Assembly (NCBI RefSeq): GCF_014203645.1
Contig: NZ_JACHJL010000013.1
Location: 186,001-250,000 of the forward strand
Length of the DNA: 64,000 bases
Direction of reading: 5' to 3'
Source of the DNA: Streptomyces zagrosensis
GTDB taxonomy: Bacteria > Actinomycetota > Actinomycetes > Streptomycetales > Streptomycetaceae
Made by a program: the position numbers and the translations under genes. The notes beneath the pieces are model-generated. The model was given only the letters and a program-made list of their open reading frames with translations. It was not told the origin of the DNA and did not search any database. Positions 55,701 through 62,661 of the stretch are shown here, piece by piece; positions within the stretch are counted from its first letter, which is position 1; the number at the start of each line of letters is the position of its first letter.

Positions 55701-56082
55701 GATCGCTCAACGCGGCGCCGCTGGCCCGCAGCCGATGTTCCTCGGCGAGCGTGCGGCGGGCCCAGCGTGCGCTGTCGGGGCAGCGCAGCGCATGGACGGT
55801 GTCGATGGGCAGCCCGGCCACGCGCAGCATGAACCGGCGGCCGATGGCCCACGAGGGGTCGAGAGATTCGGGCATGGCCGCGCTCTTTCTTCCGGGGTTG
55901 GGACCCAGGGCGCCGCTGTCCCCACCGGGCGCGGCGGCTGCTTGGCCGTCGCCTCGGGCGGGTCTTGCGGTGTCGCCGCTGGCCGGTCGTATCGCGTCGT
56001 ACAGGTCAGCCGGTCGTATCGCGTCGTGCAGGTCAGCCGGTCGTGTCGCGTCGTGCATGTCGGTGGCCTCGTTCGCGTCCAT
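52729..56082 (-). CDS. LanB N-terminal dehydratase (glutamyl-tRNA-dependent glutamylation)
   Basis: About 1117 aa. The LanB N-terminal signature CKTSPFSTFT lies near residues 273-279 and is followed by long conserved helical stretches (LNVVVLGRLVDLI; FGVGGRCDDLLRLVHDFHEDFFDQY). It transfers Glu from glutamyl-tRNA to core Ser/Thr. The N-terminal 70 residues hold three 9-residue repeats and may be untranslated; ATG 55875 (MPESLDPSWAIGRRFMLRVAG), with GGAAGAAAGAG upstream, is a good alternative start. Other Asp/His- and Asp/Pro-rich inserts (HADHIDHADRADHL; DPVDPADPADPAD) are odd. It follows the SagB gene by 4 bp. Confidence 0.88.
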   Translation of the reverse strand: MDANEATDMHDATRPADLHDAIRPADLYDAIRPASGDTARPARGDGQAAAAPGGDSGALGPNPGRKSAAMPESLDPSWAIGRRFMLRVAGLPIDTVHALRCPDSARWARRTLAEEHRLRASGAALSDRLYELVGANDDEAARRALLRLRRELFNNRLPRDQAGALALVSAVGGERASALADDLNGWLADRRQLAELYAAGEPLLADELAASRVALRRIVDDDQLRRGLLLASPTLDGQLDAFVADTSARPGKRQRKIERSVLSYLYRTACKTSPFSTFTAVALGDFHPVDHADHIDHADRADHLNRAAPADPVDPADPADPADNIARTDTSDAAATAHEMAPQLAGQTMRLADEWTSHPRLNVVVLGRLVDLILADPQRRGDLPLALASGWDLEDDRVRYVRRSVTAGDNNAAVTFDAVSDRLFFLRRTGVLERMIALFEDRGTLRHRDLVRWLAEQEDADPAECARYVSALMELGMVRVPCLSTDVHSPDPLRSFRAALHALDRPWADALFAGLADPIALVDRYAAADTDQRRHLLRELRRTLHVLQEELGAPDGTLPQTLMYEDVTARGADGELAYALDTRHGVLGEPLRAVERLLPAFDLTLPQRLTFKGFFQARFGVGGRCDDLLRLVHDFHEDFFDQYLTFTARRQPFDAAGDYVPEENWLGLPQIGALDAARREFITRMRELWTARAPGAAEALDTPVPEAAPRAGGPADIELDDTFIEAVADQLAPLGAGFAPQSHFVQLVAGEQPAPAPHDGAGDRPAAVARGGDPAAADAARPPLAVLNRSYGGLAFPFSRFTHCYDGATGPDALSPRLRAEARAIQPAGAVFAEITGGAVTSNLNLHGRLTDYEIVCPGETSSVPEADRIELDDLYVEHDPRADRLALRSRRLGREVIPVYLGYLVPLALPEIPRTLLLLSPTSMAPLDVWAGVPEGPATDGVTRRPRVAHRGLVLSRRSWATTVAQLPARAPGDTDAGWFAGWHRWRLTHGIPDRVFATVSAGPGRAGAGVKPQYVDFDSPLSLAALEALLGMGEARVVLREALPGEDALHVTSTRGRHVAELAVETITHQRQTAAPPPRAHPPTTAAHPVVEDVRDVKDAKDFNAAKDLVKDASR
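55984..56064. repeat. 27-bp tandem repeat at the LanB 5' end
   Basis: Three units of 27 bp (CGGTCGTATCGCGTCGTACA...) encode ADLHDAIRP-type repeats on the minus strand. Location upstream of a second good start codon raises the possibility that it is leader sequence. Confidence 0.65.
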
Positions 56083-56086
56083 CGGC

Positions 56087-57730
56087 TCAGGCGATCTCAT
56101 GGCGGAAGTCGGCGGGCCGCGGGCGCTCATTGCCGACCAGCATGATCAGCAGGGGGGCTTCGCCGGTTGCTTCGAGGCCCAGTTCCTCGATGAAGGAGAT
56201 GTTGTCGAAGCCCAGCGCGACCCCGGCGCCGAGGCCGAGCGCGGCGGCGGACGTGTAGAAGGTCTGCGAGAGGGCGCCGATGGTGGCGCCCACCAGTCGG
56301 TAGCCGCGGTCGCCGATGGCGTCGAGGATGGCGGTGGTGCGCACGGTGGGCACCATGACGGCCGCCGCCTGCTCCAGGTTGTAATTGGCCAGGAAGTAGT
56401 TGCGCTGGAGAAAGGGCCCGGGCGGCCCCGCCGTGATCGGGTGCAGCGCATGGGCGGCCGGGTCGTACGCGTAGCCTCCCGGCGCCAGCCCCGCCACATG
56501 GTTGACGAAGACGTACAGCGTGGCGAGCTCGGTGCCCGCCCGCGTCACATCGGTGTCCAGATGGGTTCCGGCGTACGAGGCGGCCAACGTCGCCGCAAGC
56601 TGCTCGCGGCTGATGGGGCGGGACGCGTCGAACCGGCCGAAGCTGCTCCGCCGTTCGCGCAGCGCGGTGCGCACGCTCATGTCGAGTGGGGTGGGCGCGG
56701 GCAGCGGATGGGGGGCGACGCCCGCGCGGGGCGGGGGCGCGGCGGCCGGGGCGAGGGCGCCCGGCGCGGGGCGCTCGGCCGCGTGCTCGGTGGTCGCGGT
56801 GTGCATGCGGCGCAGCGCATCGAAGGTGAGCACGCGGCGAGAGCTCTCGCTGTCCTGGTGCCGTACGCCCACCAGGTCGGGGGACGGCACGCCGGTGGCG
56901 GGGGGTGCGGTGGTGGCGGGGGGTGCGGCGCCCGCCCAGTGCAGCGGCACCACGGCGAAGATGCCCTCTTCGGCGCCGCGTATCCCCAGGAGTTTGGTCA
57001 GCCGCGGCTCGTCGAACCACAGGTTGGGGGCGATGCGCAGCCCTCTGGCCCCGGCCCACATCCGCCAGGTCTGGAGGATGGTGCCGATGTCCATGCTCAC
57101 TGCGTGGAAGGAGAAGTTGTTGTACTTGAAGGAGTTCTGCCAGAACTTGATGCCCAGGACGAGGTACTGGTCGGTGTACGCGCCACCCGCCGCCTCCTCC
57201 CCCAGGGCGGCCCTGACCTCCCCGGACACATCGCCCGCCAGCAGTCGCTGCATGCCGTGGTGTCGGGTGGCGTAGTGGTAGATGCCGGGGGTGAGCGGGC
57301 TGGACGGGCCACTCACCCAGTAGACGCTGACCGGGTAGAGGCCGCCGCCGGATGCGGTGCCGCGTGACCAGTTGGCCTGCGGATAAAAGGGCAGCGCGGC
57401 AAGGTCGGTGTTGGCCTGGACGCCGAGCCTGCGCCCCACCAGACCGTACGAGTCGAGCAGCATCCCGCCGAGCAGCGGCAGCGTGAAGGCACCGGGCACA
57501 TCGGCTGGTTGAGGTCTTGACACCGACAGTGGCCCGGGGTGGCGGAAGACTCCGCGGTCCACCGTCGCATCGGCCGGGTAGCCATCGTCGGGCAGCGGGA
57601 AGGTTTCGGCTCCCGGGTAGAACTTCGACTTGCGGGGCCGGTCAGCCCAGTCGGGCACGAAGTCGGCCGGTTCCATCGGGACGCGGCCACGGTGCATGAT
57701 CGCGTCCGCGTACTCATGGGCGTAACCCAT
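56087..57730 (-). CDS. SagB-type azoline dehydrogenase (double nitroreductase domain)
   Basis: 547 aa FMN oxidoreductase that oxidises azolines to azoles. The first nitroreductase domain has the SagB segment TASGGGLYPVSVYWV and YTDQYLVLGIKFWQNSFKYNNFSFHAVSMDIGT. A Pro/Ala/Thr-rich linker leads to a second domain (ALRERRSSFGRFDASRPISREQLAATLAASY; GYRLVGATIGALSQTFYTSAAALGLG). ATG 57730 has GAGAGGAG upstream. The two-domain form is common in thiopeptide-type clusters. Confidence 0.9.
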   Translation of the reverse strand: MGYAHEYADAIMHRGRVPMEPADFVPDWADRPRKSKFYPGAETFPLPDDGYPADATVDRGVFRHPGPLSVSRPQPADVPGAFTLPLLGGMLLDSYGLVGRRLGVQANTDLAALPFYPQANWSRGTASGGGLYPVSVYWVSGPSSPLTPGIYHYATRHHGMQRLLAGDVSGEVRAALGEEAAGGAYTDQYLVLGIKFWQNSFKYNNFSFHAVSMDIGTILQTWRMWAGARGLRIAPNLWFDEPRLTKLLGIRGAEEGIFAVVPLHWAGAAPPATTAPPATGVPSPDLVGVRHQDSESSRRVLTFDALRRMHTATTEHAAERPAPGALAPAAAPPPRAGVAPHPLPAPTPLDMSVRTALRERRSSFGRFDASRPISREQLAATLAASYAGTHLDTDVTRAGTELATLYVFVNHVAGLAPGGYAYDPAAHALHPITAGPPGPFLQRNYFLANYNLEQAAAVMVPTVRTTAILDAIGDRGYRLVGATIGALSQTFYTSAAALGLGAGVALGFDNISFIEELGLEATGEAPLLIMLVGNERPRPADFRHEIA

Positions 57731-57757
57731 GGGAGTGCTCCTCTCTCATGGGGTGGA

Positions 57758-59983
57758 TCAGGGAAACGGGTGCGGGGCAGGGTTGAACTGCTGAGGCGTC
57801 AGATCGCTGTCCCGCAGCCCGGCCTCGCGTAGCGCGGTGCGCAGCCGCGGCATGCCCAGGGCACGTTGGCGGCGCCAGCCGAAGTCGATGGGCAGCAGCC
57901 CGGGCACGAGAACGCTGACGGTGGTGAGCCCGAGCGCGCGCTGCTCCGGCAAGGTCTGGTCCACGACGAGCACGTCGAATCCGGCAGCGGTGACCGCTGC
58001 CACACAGCGCTCCAGATCCTGTTGCAGGTCACCGGACGGCCCGGCCAGGTCTCCGTACTGGGCGGCCATCGAGTGTCCGCGCGGCCTGGGTGGAACGCGC
58101 TGCCCGGGGCGCGGGCGCGGGCCGACCAGGAATTGGGCGTGCTCGGCCATCTCGGGGATGCCGTAACACAGCGGATGGTCGTGCAACGCGGCGACCTGGT
58201 CGAAGTCATCGGCCATGGCCCGCAGTCGGGGTTCGTCCTGCTCGGTGCGGCGCTGGAGGTTGACGGCATCGGTGGCGATCTCGCACAGTGCGGCGCTGAG
58301 CGCGGCCTCCGGATCGAGCCCAGCGCCCGCGCCGAAGCACATGGTGCCAAGCCCCCAGTCGGGCCGTACCGCGACGGCGGTCACCACCGGAACCGGGAAG
58401 GACACCCGGGCATCGAAGAACCGCGCCTCGTAGCCGTACATCGCGAGCCGGTCCACCATGTGCCGGGTACGGGCCCGGGCGCTGGTGGCCGGGTCGATCT
58501 CGGGCAGTGCCGCCATCCCGTACCAGGCGAGCAGGAAGGCGTCCCGCTCGATGACCTCAAGGAGACCGAAGTAGGCGGCCTCCTCCAAACTGCCGCCAGA
58601 TGCACAACCGTTGGAGCTCTCCTGGACGAATCGGTTCTCCAGGCCGGGCGCGTGGTAGTACGTCAACACCTCGGGCACCAGGACGGGGCGGTGGTCGCGC
58701 AGCGAGTAGCCCCACACCCAGGGGATCACCCGGTCAGGTGAGAACGGTGTGATCCTCGGGTTGTCCCGATAGAAGTCGTCGGAGTACAGGCCGCACTGCC
58801 GCGGGTCGAGCGCCTGCTCGGCCAGCTCGGTGAGGCTGCCGGTGACCTTGGTGACCTTGCCGCGGGCGCGCATTCCGGCGTAGCGCTCCAGCCCCTCCAG
58901 GACCCCGACGCGCGCGCTGACCTCGAAGGAGTCTGCGTGCCCGCCCCAAAACGTTTCGCGCAGATACTCCCCCGAGCGCATCGAGAAGCAGCCAATGCTC
59001 GCGGACGTGGAAGTGGAGGAGACGTCGTAGACGACCGAGGGACCGAGCGCGCCGCAGATCGGGTTGGCGAAGGCCGCGACCGGCAGCCGGTAGGAGTCGA
59101 TGGGACGCACCCGGAAGGTGCCGGGCGCGTGCTCGGGCGCCGGGGCGAGGGTGAGGGTGGCGGCCTGCGCCGAGTCCTCCTCACGCCGCCCGCACACCGG
59201 GCACTGCGGATCGGGCACCAGTGGATACCGGCGCACCTCAAGCGTTTCGAGATCCACCAGGTAGATCGGCGCGAAGGGGCTGTCCCCCTCCGGCCGCTCG
59301 GGATGCGCGGCACCTTCCTGTCGCTCGGAGTGCGCAGCCCCCCTTTGCCGCTCGCAATGCATCGCCACCAGTGCCGCGATCGCGTCCGCGGCGAACGGCG
59401 TGGCGTACGGCGATGCTCCCGCCGCCCGGGTACCCGAACCCAGTTCCAGCGCGTCCCGCAGCGCCACCGAACGCACCGCCTGCCAGCGGCGGGCCAGGCA
59501 CCTCGCGCAAGGCTGGTGTTGGGGACCATCGCCGTGGGGACCATCACCCTGGGGACCATCGCCGTGGGGGCCATCGCCGTGGGGGCCATCGCCGTGGGGG
59601 CCATCGCCGTGGGGGCCATCGCCGTGGGGGCCATCGGCCACGGGGCCGCCTCCGGCACCGTACGGGCCGCCGGCATCGTGCGCGCCGCCGGTTCCGTACG
59701 GGTCGCCGGGTACGCCGGAAGACCCGCGCCCGCTGCGGCCGTTCGGCGCCGGGAAGGGGCCGACGATCGCATGCTGCCCATAGAGGTGCACCGGAACGGC
59801 GGGCTCGCTCGGCGGCGGTGTGGGTGTAGTCACCGCGAACTCGTCACGCACCCCGAGCGCGCTCACCCGTACCGGGGGCGCGGCTGCGCCAAGCCCGCTG
59901 CGTACGTCGGCGCCGGGCGCGGCACGCACCAGCCGTTCCAAGGTCCGTGCGGACACCTCCCAGGGCTGTGGCTCAGGCGTCAT
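57758..59983 (-). CDS. YcaO azoline-forming cyclodehydratase no. 2
   Basis: 741 aa, same plan as YcaO no. 1: CARC (159-162) and CPVC (261-264) zinc module, IYLVDLETLEVRRYPLVPDPQ, then YcaO with QESSNGCASGGSLEEAAYFGLLEVIERDAFLLAWYG and C-terminal PAPHPFP. The two proteins are clear paralogues, so they could split thiazole and oxazole formation or act on different core positions. A 15-bp tandem array (59521-59640) encodes repeated DGPHG just before CARC. The start ATG 59983 overlaps the end of the E1-like gene by 11 bp. Confidence 0.9.
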   Translation of the reverse strand: MTPEPQPWEVSARTLERLVRAAPGADVRSGLGAAAPPVRVSALGVRDEFAVTTPTPPPSEPAVPVHLYGQHAIVGPFPAPNGRSGRGSSGVPGDPYGTGGAHDAGGPYGAGGGPVADGPHGDGPHGDGPHGDGPHGDGPHGDGPQGDGPHGDGPQHQPCARCLARRWQAVRSVALRDALELGSGTRAAGASPYATPFAADAIAALVAMHCERQRGAAHSERQEGAAHPERPEGDSPFAPIYLVDLETLEVRRYPLVPDPQCPVCGRREEDSAQAATLTLAPAPEHAPGTFRVRPIDSYRLPVAAFANPICGALGPSVVYDVSSTSTSASIGCFSMRSGEYLRETFWGGHADSFEVSARVGVLEGLERYAGMRARGKVTKVTGSLTELAEQALDPRQCGLYSDDFYRDNPRITPFSPDRVIPWVWGYSLRDHRPVLVPEVLTYYHAPGLENRFVQESSNGCASGGSLEEAAYFGLLEVIERDAFLLAWYGMAALPEIDPATSARARTRHMVDRLAMYGYEARFFDARVSFPVPVVTAVAVRPDWGLGTMCFGAGAGLDPEAALSAALCEIATDAVNLQRRTEQDEPRLRAMADDFDQVAALHDHPLCYGIPEMAEHAQFLVGPRPRPGQRVPPRPRGHSMAAQYGDLAGPSGDLQQDLERCVAAVTAAGFDVLVVDQTLPEQRALGLTTVSVLVPGLLPIDFGWRRQRALGMPRLRTALREAGLRDSDLTPQQFNPAPHPFP
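59521..59640. repeat. 15-bp tandem array within YcaO no. 2
   Basis: Eight units of GGGG(A/G)CCATCGCCGT from 59521 to 59640, nearly identical in the 3' half, encode DGPHG repeats. In-frame copy-number change would not disrupt the gene. Confidence 0.85.
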
Positions 59984-62396
59984 GGCCCGCCCCTTCGGCG
60001 TTCGGGGTGCCGGGCTCGGTGGTGGCTGCCGTGTCGGCGCTGCCCGTACCGACGGTGGCGTCCAGACCAGTGGTGAGCAGGACGCGAACCGTGGTGATGC
60101 CGCCCGCGGCCAGGTCGGCCGCGCCGGTGGGTACCGCGATCGCGTCTCGTCCTGCCGCTCGTAGCCGGTCCAGGACGGTGCTCCAGGTGGTGGCGGGCCG
60201 CTCGCCCGTCATACGGGCCGTCGCCGCGACCAGCGTGCCCGGGGCCAGGTCGCCGAGAAGCGGATCGCCGGTGTCCAACTGCGCGTCGGCGGGCAGCTCG
60301 CGCCGCAGCTGCACCTGTCCGAGGAGGTCGCGGATGGCGCTGCCGGCCGCCGTTCGCCACACCAGATCGGCGCCTACGGACCAGACCGGCACTCCGGTTC
60401 CCGGGTCCGTGGCACGGGCGAACAGGACGTGCGCCGATGAGTGCTCGCACTCACCCAGGTCGAGCAGTTCAAGGCCCACGCCCAGGGTGTCGGCGGTGCG
60501 TACCAAGAAGGTCAGTTCCGGGTCGCCGTCGCCCAGGCCGATCAGCGAGACACCGGTGAGCGATCCGCCGCGCAGGGCGCGTTGGAGTGCGTCGTGCGCC
60601 AGGGCGGACAGCAGGCCGCGCCCGGCGGCTTCGGCAACGCTGGCGCCCGCGCCGCAGCCGGCGCGCGTGGGCAAGAAGGCGCGGTCACGGTTGGCGGCAC
60701 CGAAGGGGCGCACGGCCGCCGCCGGCACCCGCAGCGATTCCTTGGTGAGCAGCGATGTGCCGGCCACCCACTGCGCGCCGTCGCCGGTGGCATGGCCTGG
60801 AGCCAGGCCGCTGGCAAGGGCGAGCCGACCGGGCTCGACCGACGTTCCGGCTGCGGCGGCACCCTCCCCGGCGGCTGTGGTGTCTGGGGTGCCTGCGGTG
60901 TCTGCGGTGCCTGCGGTGCCTGCGGTGGGGCAGGGGATCACGTGCTCCGCGTACACCTCGGCGGCGGCGTACAGGGCGCGGGTGCGGGCGCCGGCCACGT
61001 GGTGCACATCGAACGCGGAGACCTCTCGGCGCCCGCCGTGGCCAGTGGCCAGGCTGATAGTGGTGACCTTGAGTGGGGTCTGCGTGAGGTGTTCGTCAGC
61101 GAACGCGGTGAACACCCCGGCGTGCGGCTTGACCAACACCATCCGCGCGTTCAACTCCTCGACCAGGGCGTCGGCGTCACGAGCGGTCTCCACGGTGGTG
61201 CCGACCGGCGTGGTCGGGCCGTTGGCGAGCCCGTCGCGCAGCGCCGTCGCGGCGTCAGAGGCGTCAGAGGCGTCAGTGGCGTCTTGGTGCGCGCAGCGCG
61301 GGCAGCCGGGATGCGGCAGCAGCGGCTCGGCGGCCACGTCGAGCGATTCCATGTCCTGGACGATGACCTGCCCTTCGGTCTCGGCGGGCAGCGCGCGGGT
61401 GGCGAGCCGGAACACCTCGTAGCCGAGCAGGTTGCCGAGCATCGCGGAGAGCGGCCGGCCGGGCTCGCGGCCCGCCGGAGACGGGTGGCCACCGCCGAGC
61501 GCGAGGGAGCGCCACAGGTCGGCGGCCTCGCCGGCATCGCCGTTGCCGCCGAGCCGCAGCACGGCGCAGTGCCAGCAGCCACTCGCGTCCCGCGCGGTGA
61601 GTGGCCCGACGACGGCGCGGCGGCCCAATGACCACACGGGTATCAGGCGTTTGCCTTCCGGCAGTGGGCTGCTGAGCAACTGGTGCATCCGGCGCGGCGC
61701 GTTGTGACCGCCGGTGACCAAGACGGTGTCGTAGTCCGCGAGTGCGGCCCAGTCCAGTTCCGCCCCGGGTGCGCCCGTGGCGGCGGCCGGAGTCGCCTTG
61801 CCGTCGAGCAGTTCGATACGGGCCGGGCAGCCTTCGTCGGCCAGTGTCTTGGCCTCGGCGATGACGTCGGCGAACTGGTTGCGCGGGGTGTCGGCACTGG
61901 CCAGCACGGCGACGGTGGCGCAGCCGTTACGGATCAGGCTGAGCGCGGCCCAGCGGGCTATGAGGTCGTCGCCGAGTATCGCGACCCGGGTGTCTCGAAA
62001 GCGCTGAAAGCGGGTCGCAGCGTCGTCTGCGTAGTGGTCGATGTAGTCGATCTGTGCGGCGAACCGGGTGGCCACGGCCTCGTCCACGGGGCTTTCCGCA
62101 CGCTCGGACCCGGCCGGCACATCGCGTGCGAAGTCCCGTTCGTAGAGCGTCTTGACCAGTCCGGCGACCATGGCGCGCTGCTGGTCACCGAGGCTGGCGC
62201 AGAGGTCGGCTACCCGGTGCCTGCCGTCGAAGTAGGGGACGATGAGCGTGCTGAAGCGGTACGCGGACTTGGCGTTGAGATGGAAGCCTCCCTGGGCGTT
62301 GTGAAACAGCACCCCGTCCGGGGTCTCGGTGAAGAGCACATCGCGGCGGATGCGCGGCCGGGTCTGGGCGATCTCTTCATATGCTGCGGCAACCAT
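59973..62396 (-). CDS. TOMM leader-binding E1-like protein with degenerate YcaO domain
   Basis: 807 aa. Residues about 1-90 (IRRDVLFTETPDGVLFHNAQGGFHLNAKSAYRF) form an RRE/PqqD-like leader-binding domain. An E1/ThiF-like Rossmann region (RVAILGDDLIARWAALSLIRNG) begins at about 137. Zinc motifs CWHC (274-277) and CPRC (365-368) follow. The C-terminal half aligns with the YcaO enzymes of this cluster (LLTKESLRVPAAAV; RAGCGAGASVAEAAGRGLLSALAHDAL at about 578-604), but the ATP-binding ERD of LLELIERDSF reads SALAHDAL and the PxPxP tail is absent. First gene of the operon; GGTGGGAC precedes ATG. Confidence 0.85.
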   Translation of the reverse strand: MVAAAYEEIAQTRPRIRRDVLFTETPDGVLFHNAQGGFHLNAKSAYRFSTLIVPYFDGRHRVADLCASLGDQQRAMVAGLVKTLYERDFARDVPAGSERAESPVDEAVATRFAAQIDYIDHYADDAATRFQRFRDTRVAILGDDLIARWAALSLIRNGCATVAVLASADTPRNQFADVIAEAKTLADEGCPARIELLDGKATPAAATGAPGAELDWAALADYDTVLVTGGHNAPRRMHQLLSSPLPEGKRLIPVWSLGRRAVVGPLTARDASGCWHCAVLRLGGNGDAGEAADLWRSLALGGGHPSPAGREPGRPLSAMLGNLLGYEVFRLATRALPAETEGQVIVQDMESLDVAAEPLLPHPGCPRCAHQDATDASDASDAATALRDGLANGPTTPVGTTVETARDADALVEELNARMVLVKPHAGVFTAFADEHLTQTPLKVTTISLATGHGGRREVSAFDVHHVAGARTRALYAAAEVYAEHVIPCPTAGTAGTADTAGTPDTTAAGEGAAAAGTSVEPGRLALASGLAPGHATGDGAQWVAGTSLLTKESLRVPAAAVRPFGAANRDRAFLPTRAGCGAGASVAEAAGRGLLSALAHDALQRALRGGSLTGVSLIGLGDGDPELTFLVRTADTLGVGLELLDLGECEHSSAHVLFARATDPGTGVPVWSVGADLVWRTAAGSAIRDLLGQVQLRRELPADAQLDTGDPLLGDLAPGTLVAATARMTGERPATTWSTVLDRLRAAGRDAIAVPTGAADLAAGGITTVRVLLTTGLDATVGTGSADTAATTEPGTPNAEGAGHDA

Positions 62397-62661
62397 GTCT
62401 GTCCCACCTGTGTCGAATGTGACGGTTCAGGGACCGCCACGGGGTCGGCGTGGAGCTGTGCGGTCAAGCGGCTGGCGGCGAGCGGGGCATGTGGCCGCTG
62501 CGGTCCACCGGGGGCGAGTGCGGTGCGGCAGCCGGGTGGTGGCTGCGCGGGTAGGGGACGTACGGGGTGTGGGCGTGCGCTGCGAGGCGTGCGCGGCGGT
62601 ACGGGCGTACGCGACGTACTCCGGTCGTACGCGGGTACGCGAGACAGGCGCCGGGGTGGGC

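Noticed and set aside
59521..59640. CRISPR-like array
   Set aside because: Units are contiguous 15-bp repeats without spacers and lie in-frame within a coding gene.
62397..62661. Copy of the TGTCA repeat cluster before the RiPP operon
   Set aside because: Only isolated TGTCG and GTGACGG sequences are present, without phased spacing.
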